From an uncultured bacterium (lineage in GTDB: Bacteria > Verrucomicrobiota > Lentisphaeria > Oligosphaerales > Oligosphaeraceae), in NCBI GenBank assembly GCA_902776645.1, contig CACYQT010000038.1, forward strand, positions 1-54,919: a stretch of DNA of 54,919 nucleotides, read 5' to 3'. Both the position numbers and the translations under genes were made by a program. A model generated the notes under the pieces. The model searched no databases. It had not been told where the DNA came from and saw only the letters and a list, made by a program, of their open reading frames with translations. Below, in pieces: positions 1-8,008 of the stretch. Each line of letters opens with the position of its first letter. Within the stretch, counting starts at the first letter, position 1.

Positions 1-453
1 AAGCCCTTCCAGTGCCCCGGCAACCAGAAGAAGACCGGCGCCGTCTATGGCTACTACATCGACAACTGGAACGCCAACAAAGGTTCCGGCAGCAACGTCT
101 ACCCGAACTACGGCTACAGTGAACATGGCATGTACAACAGCTGGGTCATGACCCAGTTGAAGTACCCGAGCGAGAGCCTTGAACTGGCGGACTGCTCCAA
201 TGGCCTCATCGGCAACTGCAACACGAACTGGCAGGACGGCGCCGGCCTGACGCCGCAGGGTTATTTCTACCGCATCTGCACCAGCCTGTCCGGCGGCAGC
301 TCCTCCGAAGGCGCGTATGAGAACTCCGTCCCGCACAACGGCGGCGTCAACCTCGAGTTCTATGACGGCCACGTCGAATTCCGCAACTGGAAGTCCGTTC
401 GCCGCTACGGCATGGGCGGCAACCTCCGCTACCATGACAACGATGTCAAGTAA
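1..453 (+). CDS. H-X9-DG pseudopilin, 5' end outside window
   Basis: The reading frame is open from the first base and ends at TAA 451-453, so only the C-terminal 150 residues are visible. It is a close paralogue of the two genes that follow: the stretch [13 protein letters not shown], the GYFYRI block and the ending NLRYHDNDVK have direct counterparts in both. The C-terminus carries the prepilin-processing-associated H-X9-DG motif (His of HNGGVN, then nine residues, then DG of FYDGHVEF). The missing N-terminus should carry the [13 protein letters not shown] class of type II/IV pilin signal seen in its neighbours. Such proteins are abundant in Lentisphaerae and Planctomycetes, are thought to be processed and exported by type II secretion/type IV pilus-like machinery, and have no established individual function. 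A good terminator follows at 487. Confidence 0.9.
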   Translation, partial: KPFQCPGNQKKTGAVYGYYIDNWNANKGSGSNVYPNYGYSEHGMYNSWVMTQLKYPSESLELADCSNGLIGNCNTNWQDGAGLTPQGYFYRICTSLSGGSSSEGAYENSVPHNGGVNLEFYDGHVEFRNWKSVRRYGMGGNLRYHDNDVK

Positions 454-486
454 TTGCTAAGTGTTATAGAATCAATTATTTGAAGG

Positions 487-521
487 GCGCCCTGATGCTT
501 TGCCATCGGGGCGCTTTTTTT
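487..521 (+). terminator. Rho-independent terminator of first pseudopilin
   Basis: An 11-bp stem (487-497 with 504-514, one G-U pair) closes a six-base loop and is followed by seven T residues. It lies 34 bases after the stop codon. Confidence 0.9.
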
Positions 522-577
522 GTGTATCGGGGGAACGCAAGATTAGCAAAAAAATTAAAAAATCTTTAATTTCTTAG

Positions 578-605
578 TTGACAAAAGAAATTACGGGTAT
601 ATTTT
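578..605 (+). promoter_or_regulatory. Predicted sigma70-type promoter for second pseudopilin
   Basis: TTGACA at 578-583 and TATTTT at 600-605 are 16 bases apart in an AT-rich stretch that holds no gene (522-677). A TATATT at 598-603 is an alternative -10 with a short spacer. The start codon is about 70 bases downstream. Confidence 0.6.
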
Positions 606-677
606 TACAGATTGAAAACATTGTTTTTTTTTAACGGTCCGTCATTTTTTCAACAAACGATTAAAAGGAGTTCAGAC

Positions 678-1433
678 ATGAAGAAAGTATTGCAATTCAC
701 GCTGATTGAACTGCTGGTCGTGATCGCGATCATCGCGATTCTGGCCGCCATGCTGCTACCCGCGTTGGCGAAAGCCCGTGCGAAGGCCCGCGCCATCTCC
801 TGCACGTCCAACTGCAAACAGATCGCCACCGCCCTGTTGATGTACAAGGGCGACAATGACGACCACATCCCGTACTTCCACTGGGGCCTCCATCGCATTA
901 CTGGCGGCACCAACGAAGCCAAGAACGAGGCGAAGCCGTGGCATCAGGCCGCCTACGACTACATTGGCGACATCAAGCCCTTCCAGTGCCCCGGCAACCA
1001 GAAAAAGACGGGTTCCGTCTATGGCTGGTACATCGACAACTGGAACGCCAACCAGGGTTCCGGCAGCAACGTCTATCCGAACTACGGCTACAGCGAATCC
1101 GGCCAGAACGAGAGCTGGGTGCTGAGCATCATCAAGCGCCCGAGCGAAAGCCTTGAATTCGCCGACTGCCGCTATGGCCTGATCGGCCATACGGGAACGG
1201 ACTGGGCGGCCGGCGCGGGTCTTACGCCTCAGGGCTATTTCTACCGCATTCTCGCCTCCATGGAAGGTTCCTCCCCCGCGGAAGCTGCTTATGAAGGCTC
1301 TTGCGCACACGGTGGTTCAGTTAACCTCGGCTTCTATGACGGCCATGTCGAATTCCGCAACTGGCGTTCCGTCCGCAAGGTCGGCTACGGCGGCAACCTC
1401 CGCTACAACAAGGACGAAGTCAGCGCCAACTAA
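678..1433 (+). CDS. H-X9-DG pseudopilin (prepilin-type N-terminal domain)
   Basis: A 251-residue protein starting at ATG 678, chosen because AAGGAG lies seven bases upstream and because translation then begins [15 protein letters not shown], a canonical short prepilin leader with Phe at the cleavage site and Glu five residues into the mature protein. Upstream in-frame starts would give an implausibly long leader. Residues about 7-30 form the hydrophobic pilin helix, followed by the basic [10 protein letters not shown] and a Cys-containing globular part (CTSNCKQI). The H-X9-DG motif near the end ([12 protein letters not shown]) defines the family. It was probably produced by tandem duplication with its two neighbours and has its own promoter and terminator, so the three copies are expressed as separate units. 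Confidence 0.93.
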   Translation: MKKVLQFTLIELLVVIAIIAILAAMLLPALAKARAKARAISCTSNCKQIATALLMYKGDNDDHIPYFHWGLHRITGGTNEAKNEAKPWHQAAYDYIGDIKPFQCPGNQKKTGSVYGWYIDNWNANQGSGSNVYPNYGYSESGQNESWVLSIIKRPSESLEFADCRYGLIGHTGTDWAAGAGLTPQGYFYRILASMEGSSPAEAAYEGSCAHGGSVNLGFYDGHVEFRNWRSVRKVGYGGNLRYNKDEVSAN

Positions 1434-1461
1434 CTTAATCTGAAATAGATACATTCATTGA

Positions 1462-1495
1462 AGCGCCGCAGGGCATTGCCCTGCGGCGCTTTTTT
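1462..1495 (+). terminator. Rho-independent terminator of second pseudopilin
   Basis: A perfect 13-bp GC-rich stem (1462-1474 with 1478-1490) with the three-base loop ATT is followed by a run of T, 28 bases after the stop codon. Confidence 0.95.
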
Positions 1496-1526
1496 GTCGC
1501 ATTAAAGAAAAAAGTATCGATGTGAA

Positions 1527-1555
1527 TTGAAATTTATCAATATTAAGATTATATT
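1527..1555 (+). promoter_or_regulatory. Predicted promoter of third pseudopilin, shared-motif type
   Basis: TTGAAA at 1527-1532 and TATATT at 1550-1555 have a spacer of exactly 17 bases. The spacer words TTTATCAA and ATTAAG recur, at the same positions, in the promoters of the distant fourth pseudopilin (30919-30947) and the Tad operon (34444-34471). That suggests common control of these genes rather than chance AT-richness. Confidence 0.7.
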
Positions 1556-1628
1556 GATTACAGGGCATACATCAAAATGCCAGTGGTCAAAAACAATTAA
1601 ACAAAAGGAAAAAAGAAAGGAAACCAAG

Positions 1629-2384
<756 letters not shown>

Positions 2385-2398
2385 CAGCCTTCGGCTGA

Positions 2399-2436
2399 GC
2401 TAAAAGCTTAAAGCTGAAAGCTTAAAGCGAATGCAA
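2399..2436. repeat. Dispersed heptamer-based repeat, copy A
   Basis: This begins 15 bases after a stop codon with GCTAAAAGCTTAAAGC and continues as variants of a 7-bp unit (GCTTAAA, GCTGAAA). A nearly identical copy is at 46537-46574, and looser copies are at 31953-31990 and 44579-44610, each at or just after a stop codon. Confidence 0.75.
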
Positions 2437-2477
2437 ACCCCTCCGCCCCGCGATAAGTGGTGCGGAGGGGTTTTATT
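2435..2477 (+). terminator. Rho-independent terminator of third pseudopilin
   Basis: A 12-bp stem (2435-2446 with 2462-2473) with a 15-base loop is followed by TTTTA. It overlaps the end of the dispersed repeat. Confidence 0.8.
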
Positions 2478-2480
2478 GTT

Positions 2481-2539
2481 TCTAGTATTCTAGAGCTTCT
2501 AAAGCTTCTAGAGCTTCTAGAGCTTCTAGAGCTTCTAGG
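2481..2539. repeat. Short tandem array, 9-bp unit GCTTCTAGA
   Basis: Five or more units of GCTTCTAGA and single-base variants (GCTTCTAAA, GCTTCTAGG) lie head to tail between the terminator and the Rpn-gene remnant. An open frame through it (leucine-rich repeats of ELL) is an artefact of the tandem repeat. Confidence 0.85.
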
Positions 2540-2554
2540 CGTAGCGTTGGTGTC

Positions 2555-2680
2555 TGTTCACGAATATGTCTATCTTGGATCAATTATCGCTTGCTTCTTC
2601 TCTTCCTTTTTCTTTAATATCGTCCAAGGCCTTGCACATATTGTTATGCTATTCTTTCTTGGTATCGTTAATTTTATGTT
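2555..2680 (-). pseudogene. Decayed fragment of an Rpn-family nuclease gene
   Basis: This stretch aligns with the interior of the adjacent intact Rpn gene. 2611-2675 matches 2878-2943 with a handful of substitutions and one single-base indel; both contain the core ATATCGTCCAA and CTTGCACAT. The similarity continues more weakly over 2558-2610 against about 2777-2877, with most of the repetitive Glu-Gly-Arg segment missing. On the minus strand it would encode the region around HNDMCKALDDIKE of the intact protein, but it is interrupted and has no start. It is best explained as the remains of a second copy after tandem duplication or recombination. Confidence 0.7.
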
Positions 2681-2681
2681 T

Positions 2682-3668
2682 TTAATTTATGGGATCTGGT
2701 AGATAAGTCATAGCTGTTTCCAGCGACAAGCCGAAGGTATCCATGAGGACTTTGAGGATTTGCTTCATGGAAAATCCTTGTTGTTCACATGAATTGACTA
2801 GATTGTGGATATTATTTTCCCGTTCTTCCGCTCTTCCTTCCGCTCTTCCTTCTTCTCTTCCTTCCGCTCTTCCTTCTTCTTTAATATCGTCCAAAGCCTT
2901 GCACATGTCGTTATGCTCCTTTTTTCTTGGTATGGTTAGTTTTGAATTGGTCAAGTCATTGAAAACACGGAAAATGATGGCTGGTATGTCATGGGACATC
3001 GGGTCCTCATGCAATACACGCCGCATCGCCTTCTTGTCGCCGTGTGTCTGAAGCAACTTCGACAGAATGCGGAGAGGGGATTTCAAATAGGTCTGTTCTT
3101 TCGCCGTCAAATCGACAAGCGACACGACATTGGTCGGACTGTCCGACATGAACTGCCGTAGTCCGGGTATGGTCGGACTGACCATGTCCTGGAAACGTTC
3201 CGGTCCCGTCCAGGGCTTCAACCCCAGATACAGCACCATGATGACGACTGGCGGAAGCCGATCGTCTTTCCGTATTTTGGAAAGGAATTCTCCTCCTTTG
3301 GCCAGATTCTTTGTTTCTTGGTTTTTCTTTGCAAGTTGTGTCCTGTACTTCCACCATTGAAGCCCTGATGTGATCAGATTCCTCAACGGCATGTCATATG
3401 CCACTTCCGACTGGTTTTCAACGCACAGCAGCACGAAGTCCGTATCTCCGACATGCCGCACGTATGCTTCGAACGCCACATCGTTGGCCCGGTCAACCCA
3501 TTCCGCCGCATCTCCTATATTGACTGGCAATGTCACCACCGTGTCCCGTTCTTCCAGGCTGTCCATGTCAACCGTGATGCCCGCGCGCTGGAACAGCAGG
3601 CCGAACGCATCCGCGAAAATCTCTCGCCGCTTCATCAGCACTTTTGTCGAACTATCCTTTTTGCCCAT
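2682..3668 (-). CDS. Rpn-family recombination-promoting nuclease / putative transposase
   Basis: A 328-residue protein of the PD-(D/E)XK superfamily group annotated as Rpn or 'putative transposase'. E. coli RpnA-type proteins are DNA endonucleases that stimulate RecA-independent recombination. Visible here are the N-terminal MKRREIFADAFGLLF block, the GDTDFVLLCVENQSE strand with the E-x-Q variant of the catalytic motif (around residues 90-105), the MPLRNLITSGLQWWKYR helix, and PPVVIMVLYLGLKPWTGP. Near the C-terminus are tandem tetrapeptide-like repeats (EGRAEGREEGRAEGRAEE), a hallmark of the family and prone to copy-number change. The gene is AT-richer than the surrounding genes, has its own predicted promoter and stands next to a decayed copy of itself, all consistent with a mobile or recently acquired element. 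Confidence 0.88.
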   Translation of the reverse strand: MGKKDSSTKVLMKRREIFADAFGLLFQRAGITVDMDSLEERDTVVTLPVNIGDAAEWVDRANDVAFEAYVRHVGDTDFVLLCVENQSEVAYDMPLRNLITSGLQWWKYRTQLAKKNQETKNLAKGGEFLSKIRKDDRLPPVVIMVLYLGLKPWTGPERFQDMVSPTIPGLRQFMSDSPTNVVSLVDLTAKEQTYLKSPLRILSKLLQTHGDKKAMRRVLHEDPMSHDIPAIIFRVFNDLTNSKLTIPRKKEHNDMCKALDDIKEEGRAEGREEGRAEGRAEERENNIHNLVNSCEQQGFSMKQILKVLMDTFGLSLETAMTYLPDPIN

Positions 3669-3687
3669 ATTCCCAGTAAGTGTTTAT

Positions 3688-3715
3688 AGTATAGAATAAA
3701 TTTTCAAAATAACAA
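3688..3715 (-). promoter_or_regulatory. Predicted promoter of the Rpn gene
   Basis: On the minus strand TTGTTA (3710-3715) and TATACT (3688-3693) are separated by 16 bases, ending about 20 bases before the start codon. A perfect 16-bp palindrome AGCTATTCAAATAGCT lies upstream at 3763-3778 and might be an operator. Confidence 0.5.
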
Positions 3716-3784
3716 ATCATTCAGACAATAAAAATACTATAGCTGATGAAAAGGAATATTCAAGCTATTCAAATAGCTAGCATA

Positions 3785-3841
3785 TCATAATCATAAAAAG
3801 TCATAACAAGTCATAAAGAATCATTGAAATTCTTATGACTT
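3785..3841. repeat. TCATAA-type repeats with inverted repeat
   Basis: An AT-rich gap carries several imperfect direct copies of AAGTCATAA. The last forms a stem with TTATGACTT (3808-3821 with 3829-3841, one bulge). No gene is seen in the 3669-3913 gap. Confidence 0.6.
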
Positions 3842-3846
3842 CTACG

Positions 3847-3890
3847 AGAAAAAACAGCCCGTCGATGAAAATCGTCATCAGCGGGCCTGT
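3847..3890 (-). terminator. Terminator of the rnz / sugar-kinase operon
   Basis: Read on the minus strand, the arms at 3854-3869 and 3874-3890 pair imperfectly (ACAG..CCCG with CGGGCTGT) and are followed by six T residues, 24 bases after the kinase stop codon. Confidence 0.7.
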
Positions 3891-3913
3891 TGCGACAGCG
3901 TGGGCGGACGTGT

Positions 3914-5392
3914 TCAGAATAGATGTTTCACGGCGGGATAGAGCTGGTTGTAGCGGTCGAATGCGGAATCCAGTGCGTCCTTCCATTCCGGAACTGGTTC
4001 GACGATGTGCGAATTCCGCAATGGCGCCGTCAGTTCGAAAGCCTGTTGCGGCGTCTTGAGGACGCCTGAGCCGAGGCCTGCCGTCAGGCAGGCGCCAAGG
4101 CTGCCGACATCGTTGAAATCCAAAACAACCAGCGGACGGTCCAGCATGGTCGCCTTGATCTGGTTCCATAGATGGTTCGTGCTGCCGCCGCCCGCCGTGA
4201 CGATTTCGGCGGGGCGGAAGCTGAACTCCTTTTCGAGCAGTTCGAGCATCTGCCGCCATGCGCAGGCGACGCCTTCGAGAACGGCGCGGGCCGCTTCCGC
4301 ACGGCCTGTCGTGAGCGACAGGCCGAGAAAGACGCCGCGGGCGTTAGCGTCCCATACGGGCGTCCGCTCGCCGAGCAGATAGGGGAGGAAGACGAGCCCG
4401 CCGCAGCCTGCGGCGGCGTTTTTCGCATCCGCCATGGCGGCGTCGACAGAACATTGCAACAGGCTCTCGCACAACCATTTGACGGATGCGCCGGCCGCGC
4501 TCATGGAGCCTGTGGCGGACCAGACATCCGGCAGGATGTGGCGGACGTTGCAGAAGATCGGATTGCCGGACGGGCGGTCCGCGCAGACGATGATGTTGTC
4601 CGTGCTGCCGCAGGCGGCGAAGACCTGCCCGGGGAAGGCGACGCCCGCTCCGAATGCGGACAACACGGAGTCGCCGTTTGTCCAGACGATGGGCAAGTCT
4701 GCCGGAAGTCCCGTCTCCTTCGCAACTTCCGCGCGAAGATGGCCCGCCGTCCCAAGGCCTTCCTGCACGACGGGAAGCTGTTCGGCCGTGATGCCGACGG
4801 CTTGCAGCAGTTCGGCCGACCATTCATGTTCGCGGCCCATGGGGCACATGGCGGACAGCGAGGCGTGGGCCGGATCCATGCCGATGACGCCTGTCAGGCG
4901 GTGGATGATGAACGTCCCCAGCGTGGCGTAGGTTTTGGTCTTCGCCGTGATTTCAGGCATGTTCTGCTTCAGCCAGAGGATGCCCGGCAGAATGCTTGTG
5001 CCAGGCGTAAGTGTATTGCCGGTAATGCGTTCCACGGCATGAAGGCCGAGACGGCGGTTGAGTTCATCGACTTGCGGCTGCGACCGTCTGTCGTTGTAGA
5101 GGATCGCGTTGCAAAGCGGCGTGTTGTCAGCCGACAACGGCAGAAGCGTCGGAAAGACGATGCTGACGGCGGCGGCTTTCAATGCTGCGACCTCCTTCGG
5201 ATATTGGGCGGACATTTGCCGCAGGACGGACGTCACGGAATGCCAGAGGTCTTCTGCGTCGATTTCCGCGCGGACGGAATCCGGATAGAGATAGTTGAGC
5301 GGATGGCGCGCCGTGGCGACGATGCGTCCCGTTGCGGAATCCAGAATGGTGGTTTTGCAGGCGGATGTGCCGATATCGATTCCAAGAAGCAT
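3914..5392 (-). CDS. Xylulokinase-like FGGY carbohydrate kinase
   Basis: A 492-residue, full-length member of the FGGY family, which phosphorylates pentoses, polyols or related sugars with ATP in the cytoplasm. The N-terminal phosphate-binding motif is GIDIGTSACKT (residues 4-14), the probable catalytic Asp lies in TNGDSVLSAFGAG (about 245), GERTP and GVFLGLS occur near residue 350, and the ATP-binding GGGSTNHLWNQ motif is near 400. The overall pattern is closest to xylulokinase (XylB), but FGGY substrates cannot be read safely from sequence, so ribulokinase- or fuculokinase-like activity stays possible. It starts 10 bases after the RNase Z gene, which it probably follows in one transcript, and is closed by a terminator. 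No isomerase of a pentose pathway is adjacent, which limits substrate inference. Confidence 0.88.
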   Translation of the reverse strand: MLLGIDIGTSACKTTILDSATGRIVATARHPLNYLYPDSVRAEIDAEDLWHSVTSVLRQMSAQYPKEVAALKAAAVSIVFPTLLPLSADNTPLCNAILYNDRRSQPQVDELNRRLGLHAVERITGNTLTPGTSILPGILWLKQNMPEITAKTKTYATLGTFIIHRLTGVIGMDPAHASLSAMCPMGREHEWSAELLQAVGITAEQLPVVQEGLGTAGHLRAEVAKETGLPADLPIVWTNGDSVLSAFGAGVAFPGQVFAACGSTDNIIVCADRPSGNPIFCNVRHILPDVWSATGSMSAAGASVKWLCESLLQCSVDAAMADAKNAAAGCGGLVFLPYLLGERTPVWDANARGVFLGLSLTTGRAEAARAVLEGVACAWRQMLELLEKEFSFRPAEIVTAGGGSTNHLWNQIKATMLDRPLVVLDFNDVGSLGACLTAGLGSGVLKTPQQAFELTAPLRNSHIVEPVPEWKDALDSAFDRYNQLYPAVKHLF

Positions 5393-5402
5393 GGTGGTCT
5401 CT

Positions 5403-6359
5403 TTATTGTTTGGCTTTTTCTAGAATACTCGTTTTTGTTTTCTCTGGCAAGGTGATTGTCATGCCGTCATAGGCGGCGACGGTGTTCGGGAAGACGGCCG
5501 CCGCTTCGGCGAGAAGGGCGGCTTCGTCGTAGCGGGTGGAATAATGGCCGATGACGAGCTGTTTGGCGTTGACGGCGCGGGCCGTTTCGGCGGCCTGCTT
5601 CGCGGTGGAATGCTTCCATTCAATCGCGCGATCCTTGTCGGCATCGCTGAATGTCGTCTCATGGTAGAGGACATCGACGTCGCGCAACTGTTCGAACATG
5701 TTGGGGTTGAACAGCGTATCGGAGCAGAAGGCGTAGGATTTCGGCAGCTCGTCAATGGGTTCCGTCAGTTCGTTGTTCGGAATGACGGTGCCGTCTGGAA
5801 GAACATAGTCCGCACCGTCTTTGATTTTCGCAAGTTGCGTGACGGGAATGCCGTAGGCGTCCGTCTTCTCGCGCAGGAGGCGGTTTGGCTTCTGTTTTTC
5901 TTTGAACAGAAATCCGCAGCAGGGCACGCCGTGGTTCATGGGAATGGATTCGATGACCAGCTCCTTGTCTTCGTAGATGCGTTCTGGCTGGTCCGGATCC
6001 AACGTGTGGAAGACGATTTCGAACGGAATATGGCAGAAGAAATCAATGACTTGCCGCATGTTTGGAAGCAAATCAGGCGTCATGTAGAGATGCAATGGAG
6101 CGATACGTCCCATGAGGCTCATGGAGGAGAGGAGGCAGGGCAGGCCGAAGCAGTGGTCGCCGTGGCGATGGGAGATGAAGATATGGTCGAGCTTGCCGAA
6201 TTTCAGCTGATCTGCTTTGAGGAAAAGGATTTGCGCGGCCTCGCAGCAGTCCAGCATGAAGAACTTTTCATGGATGTTCAGGACTTGCGTGGTCGTGAAA
6301 TGGCGCAATGTGGGGAGGGCGGCGCCGCAGCCTAGAATGGTGATGTCGAATTTTGTCAT
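5403..6359 (-). CDS. rnz: Ribonuclease Z (tRNase Z)
   Basis: A 318-residue metallo-beta-lactamase-fold enzyme of the short tRNase Z type, which removes 3' trailers from tRNA precursors. Family signatures seen are TILGCGAALPT at residues 7-17, the zinc motif HRHGDH (64-69), the HETTF block (about residue 234), the HST block (His250) and IGHYSTRY with His272. Dinuclear zinc ligands are therefore complete. The start codon is preceded by an AT-rich leader with a predicted promoter. It is first in a two-gene unit with the sugar kinase, a pairing with no obvious functional logic. A non-tRNA phosphodiesterase of the same fold (ElaC/BN-like) is the main alternative. Confidence 0.9.
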   Translation of the reverse strand: MTKFDITILGCGAALPTLRHFTTTQVLNIHEKFFMLDCCEAAQILFLKADQLKFGKLDHIFISHRHGDHCFGLPCLLSSMSLMGRIAPLHLYMTPDLLPNMRQVIDFFCHIPFEIVFHTLDPDQPERIYEDKELVIESIPMNHGVPCCGFLFKEKQKPNRLLREKTDAYGIPVTQLAKIKDGADYVLPDGTVIPNNELTEPIDELPKSYAFCSDTLFNPNMFEQLRDVDVLYHETTFSDADKDRAIEWKHSTAKQAAETARAVNAKQLVIGHYSTRYDEAALLAEAAAVFPNTVAAYDGMTITLPEKTKTSILEKAKQ

Positions 6360-6392
6360 GGTTCTATTATAATATATGGTATGCTATAGAGA

Positions 6393-6420
6393 AGAATAGA
6401 TGAAAAAACACGATTGTCAA
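6393..6420 (-). promoter_or_regulatory. Predicted promoter of rnz operon
   Basis: Minus-strand TTGACA (6415-6420) and TATTCT (6393-6398) with a 16-base spacer, 34 bases before the start codon. A closer TATAAT (6368-6373) exists but has a poorer -35. Confidence 0.5.
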
Positions 6421-6515
6421 ATACGTCGCTTGTTTAAACTTGCAAGATTTCCGCGCAGGTGGTACGTTAATTGATGCAAATTGCAAAATGAGCATGTAAA
6501 TACAGGAGCTTTCAG

Positions 6516-7919
6516 ATGGATAAAATGAACAGACGTGATTTTCTGGGCCTGGGCGCGGCCGGTGCGGGATTTCTCGCGACGACGGCGTTGGGCATGACGC
6601 CCGCGACGGCTTCCGCCAAACCCATCGAATACGGTCCTGCTGTCACGCTACCGGATGCGCAAGTCCCTGCTTTGACGGGGGATGTGCTGCAGCATGTCGA
6701 AAAATTGCCGATTCGCAAAGACGTCGATGTCTTGGTGGCGGGCGGCGGCGTGGCCGGCGTGGCGGCCGCGTTGGCGGCGAAACGCGCGGGAAAGGACGTC
6801 CTGCTGCTGGAGAAGACGACGCTGCTCGGCGGTTTGGCGACCATCGGCCTCATCAACTATTTCGAACCGCTTTGCAATGGCCGCGGCAAGCAGGTCATCT
6901 TCGGCATGTGCGAGGAGTTCCTCCGCCTGTCTATGAAGGTCGGTTTCAACACGTTGCCGAAGGAATGGGAGAACGGAGAGCCGAAGGAGCCGACGAACAA
7001 GCGCTATACGAACCGCTATTCGCCGCAGATTTTCGCGTTGCAGCTGACGGATCTGCTGCACCGTGAAGGCGTCCAGCTGCTGTTCGACTGCATCGCGTCA
7101 ACTCCCGTGATGGAAGGCGGCCACTGCAAAGGCGTCATCGTCGATTCGAAATCCGGCCGCGAATTCATCCCCGCGAAAATCGTCATCGACACGACGGGCG
7201 ACTGCGACATCCTCTACCGCGCGGGCGTGCCGACGCGGCAGGGCGGCAATTTCTTCACCTACTGGGCGAAGGCGATCACGCTGGAAAGCTGCCGCAAGGC
7301 CGCTGAGGCGGGCAACATCCGCTATGCTTTCGGGGGGCGCAACGGCGGTACGGCGGCGCTGTCCGGAAAAGGCCATCCGGAAGGCATGCCGCTGTTCACG
7401 GGCACGACCGTCGACAATGTGACGGACTATCTGCTGAAGAACCAGCTGCTCATGCTGCAGAAACTGTCGAAGGAAGATCCTAAGTCGCGTGAAGTCATTA
7501 CGTTGCCGACGATGTGCCAGTTCCGCGAGACACGCTGCATCATCGGCGACCACGTCTTCGTCGATACGGATTGCTACAAGCATTACGACACGTCCATCGC
7601 CGCCATCTGCGATTTCACGCGGCGCGACCGCGTCTATGAAGTGCCTTACGGTGCGTTGTGCAAGGCGGGCTACGACAATCTCTTGACAGGCGGCCGTTCC
7701 GCCAGCGCCGAAGGCTTCGGATGGGACGTGCTGCGCGTCATTCCGCCTGCGATCGTCACAGGCGAAGCGGCCGGTTACGCGGCGTCCGTCGCCATCGACC
7801 GCAAGAAGCCTGTTGCGGAGATTCCCGTCGGCGAACTGCAGAAGATTCTCGTGGGGGCCAACGCGCCAGTCCATTTCGATGATTCGTTGATTCCCTCAAA
7901 GAAAGAAGAAAATAAGTAA
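6516..7919 (+). CDS. Tat-exported FAD-dependent oxidoreductase
   Basis: A 467-residue protein starting at ATG 6516 behind AGGAG with good spacing; ATG 6525 is an alternative. Residues 1-35 are a twin-arginine signal (NRRDFLGLG, Arg6-Arg7, then an Ala/Gly hydrophobic stretch), so the folded flavoprotein should be exported. The Rossmann FAD motif is AGGGVAGVAA with Glu99 in LLLEK as the ribose-binding acid, and the remainder resembles the FAD_oxidored (PF12831) group. The DTTGDCDILYRAGVP block and the late LLTGGRSASAEG flavin-contact block are intact. Family members are often found in PVC sugar-utilisation clusters and their substrates are unknown. It precedes the two ceramidase-like genes by about 90 bases with a weak hairpin between, so cotranscription is possible. 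Confidence 0.87.
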   Translation: MDKMNRRDFLGLGAAGAGFLATTALGMTPATASAKPIEYGPAVTLPDAQVPALTGDVLQHVEKLPIRKDVDVLVAGGGVAGVAAALAAKRAGKDVLLLEKTTLLGGLATIGLINYFEPLCNGRGKQVIFGMCEEFLRLSMKVGFNTLPKEWENGEPKEPTNKRYTNRYSPQIFALQLTDLLHREGVQLLFDCIASTPVMEGGHCKGVIVDSKSGREFIPAKIVIDTTGDCDILYRAGVPTRQGGNFFTYWAKAITLESCRKAAEAGNIRYAFGGRNGGTAALSGKGHPEGMPLFTGTTVDNVTDYLLKNQLLMLQKLSKEDPKSREVITLPTMCQFRETRCIIGDHVFVDTDCYKHYDTSIAAICDFTRRDRVYEVPYGALCKAGYDNLLTGGRSASAEGFGWDVLRVIPPAIVTGEAAGYAASVAIDRKKPVAEIPVGELQKILVGANAPVHFDDSLIPSKKEENK

Positions 7920-8008
7920 CGATGGCGTCCCGCCGTTGCCAAGGCTGAAACGGCCTTGCTGTTTAGATTTTTATATTTGGTTTATTTCTATGTTTTTAGG
8001 AGGCTCTC

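Noticed and set aside
2457..2702. An 81-codon frame with Leu/Glu repeats
   Set aside because: It is produced by the 9-bp tandem array and the Rpn remnant and has no ribosome-binding site.
3914..5392. Naming the FGGY kinase xylB
   Set aside because: No xylose isomerase or transporter is adjacent and FGGY substrate preference cannot be told by eye.
4172..5455. A 427-codon plus-strand open frame
   Set aside because: It is antisense to the FGGY kinase, which has complete family motifs.
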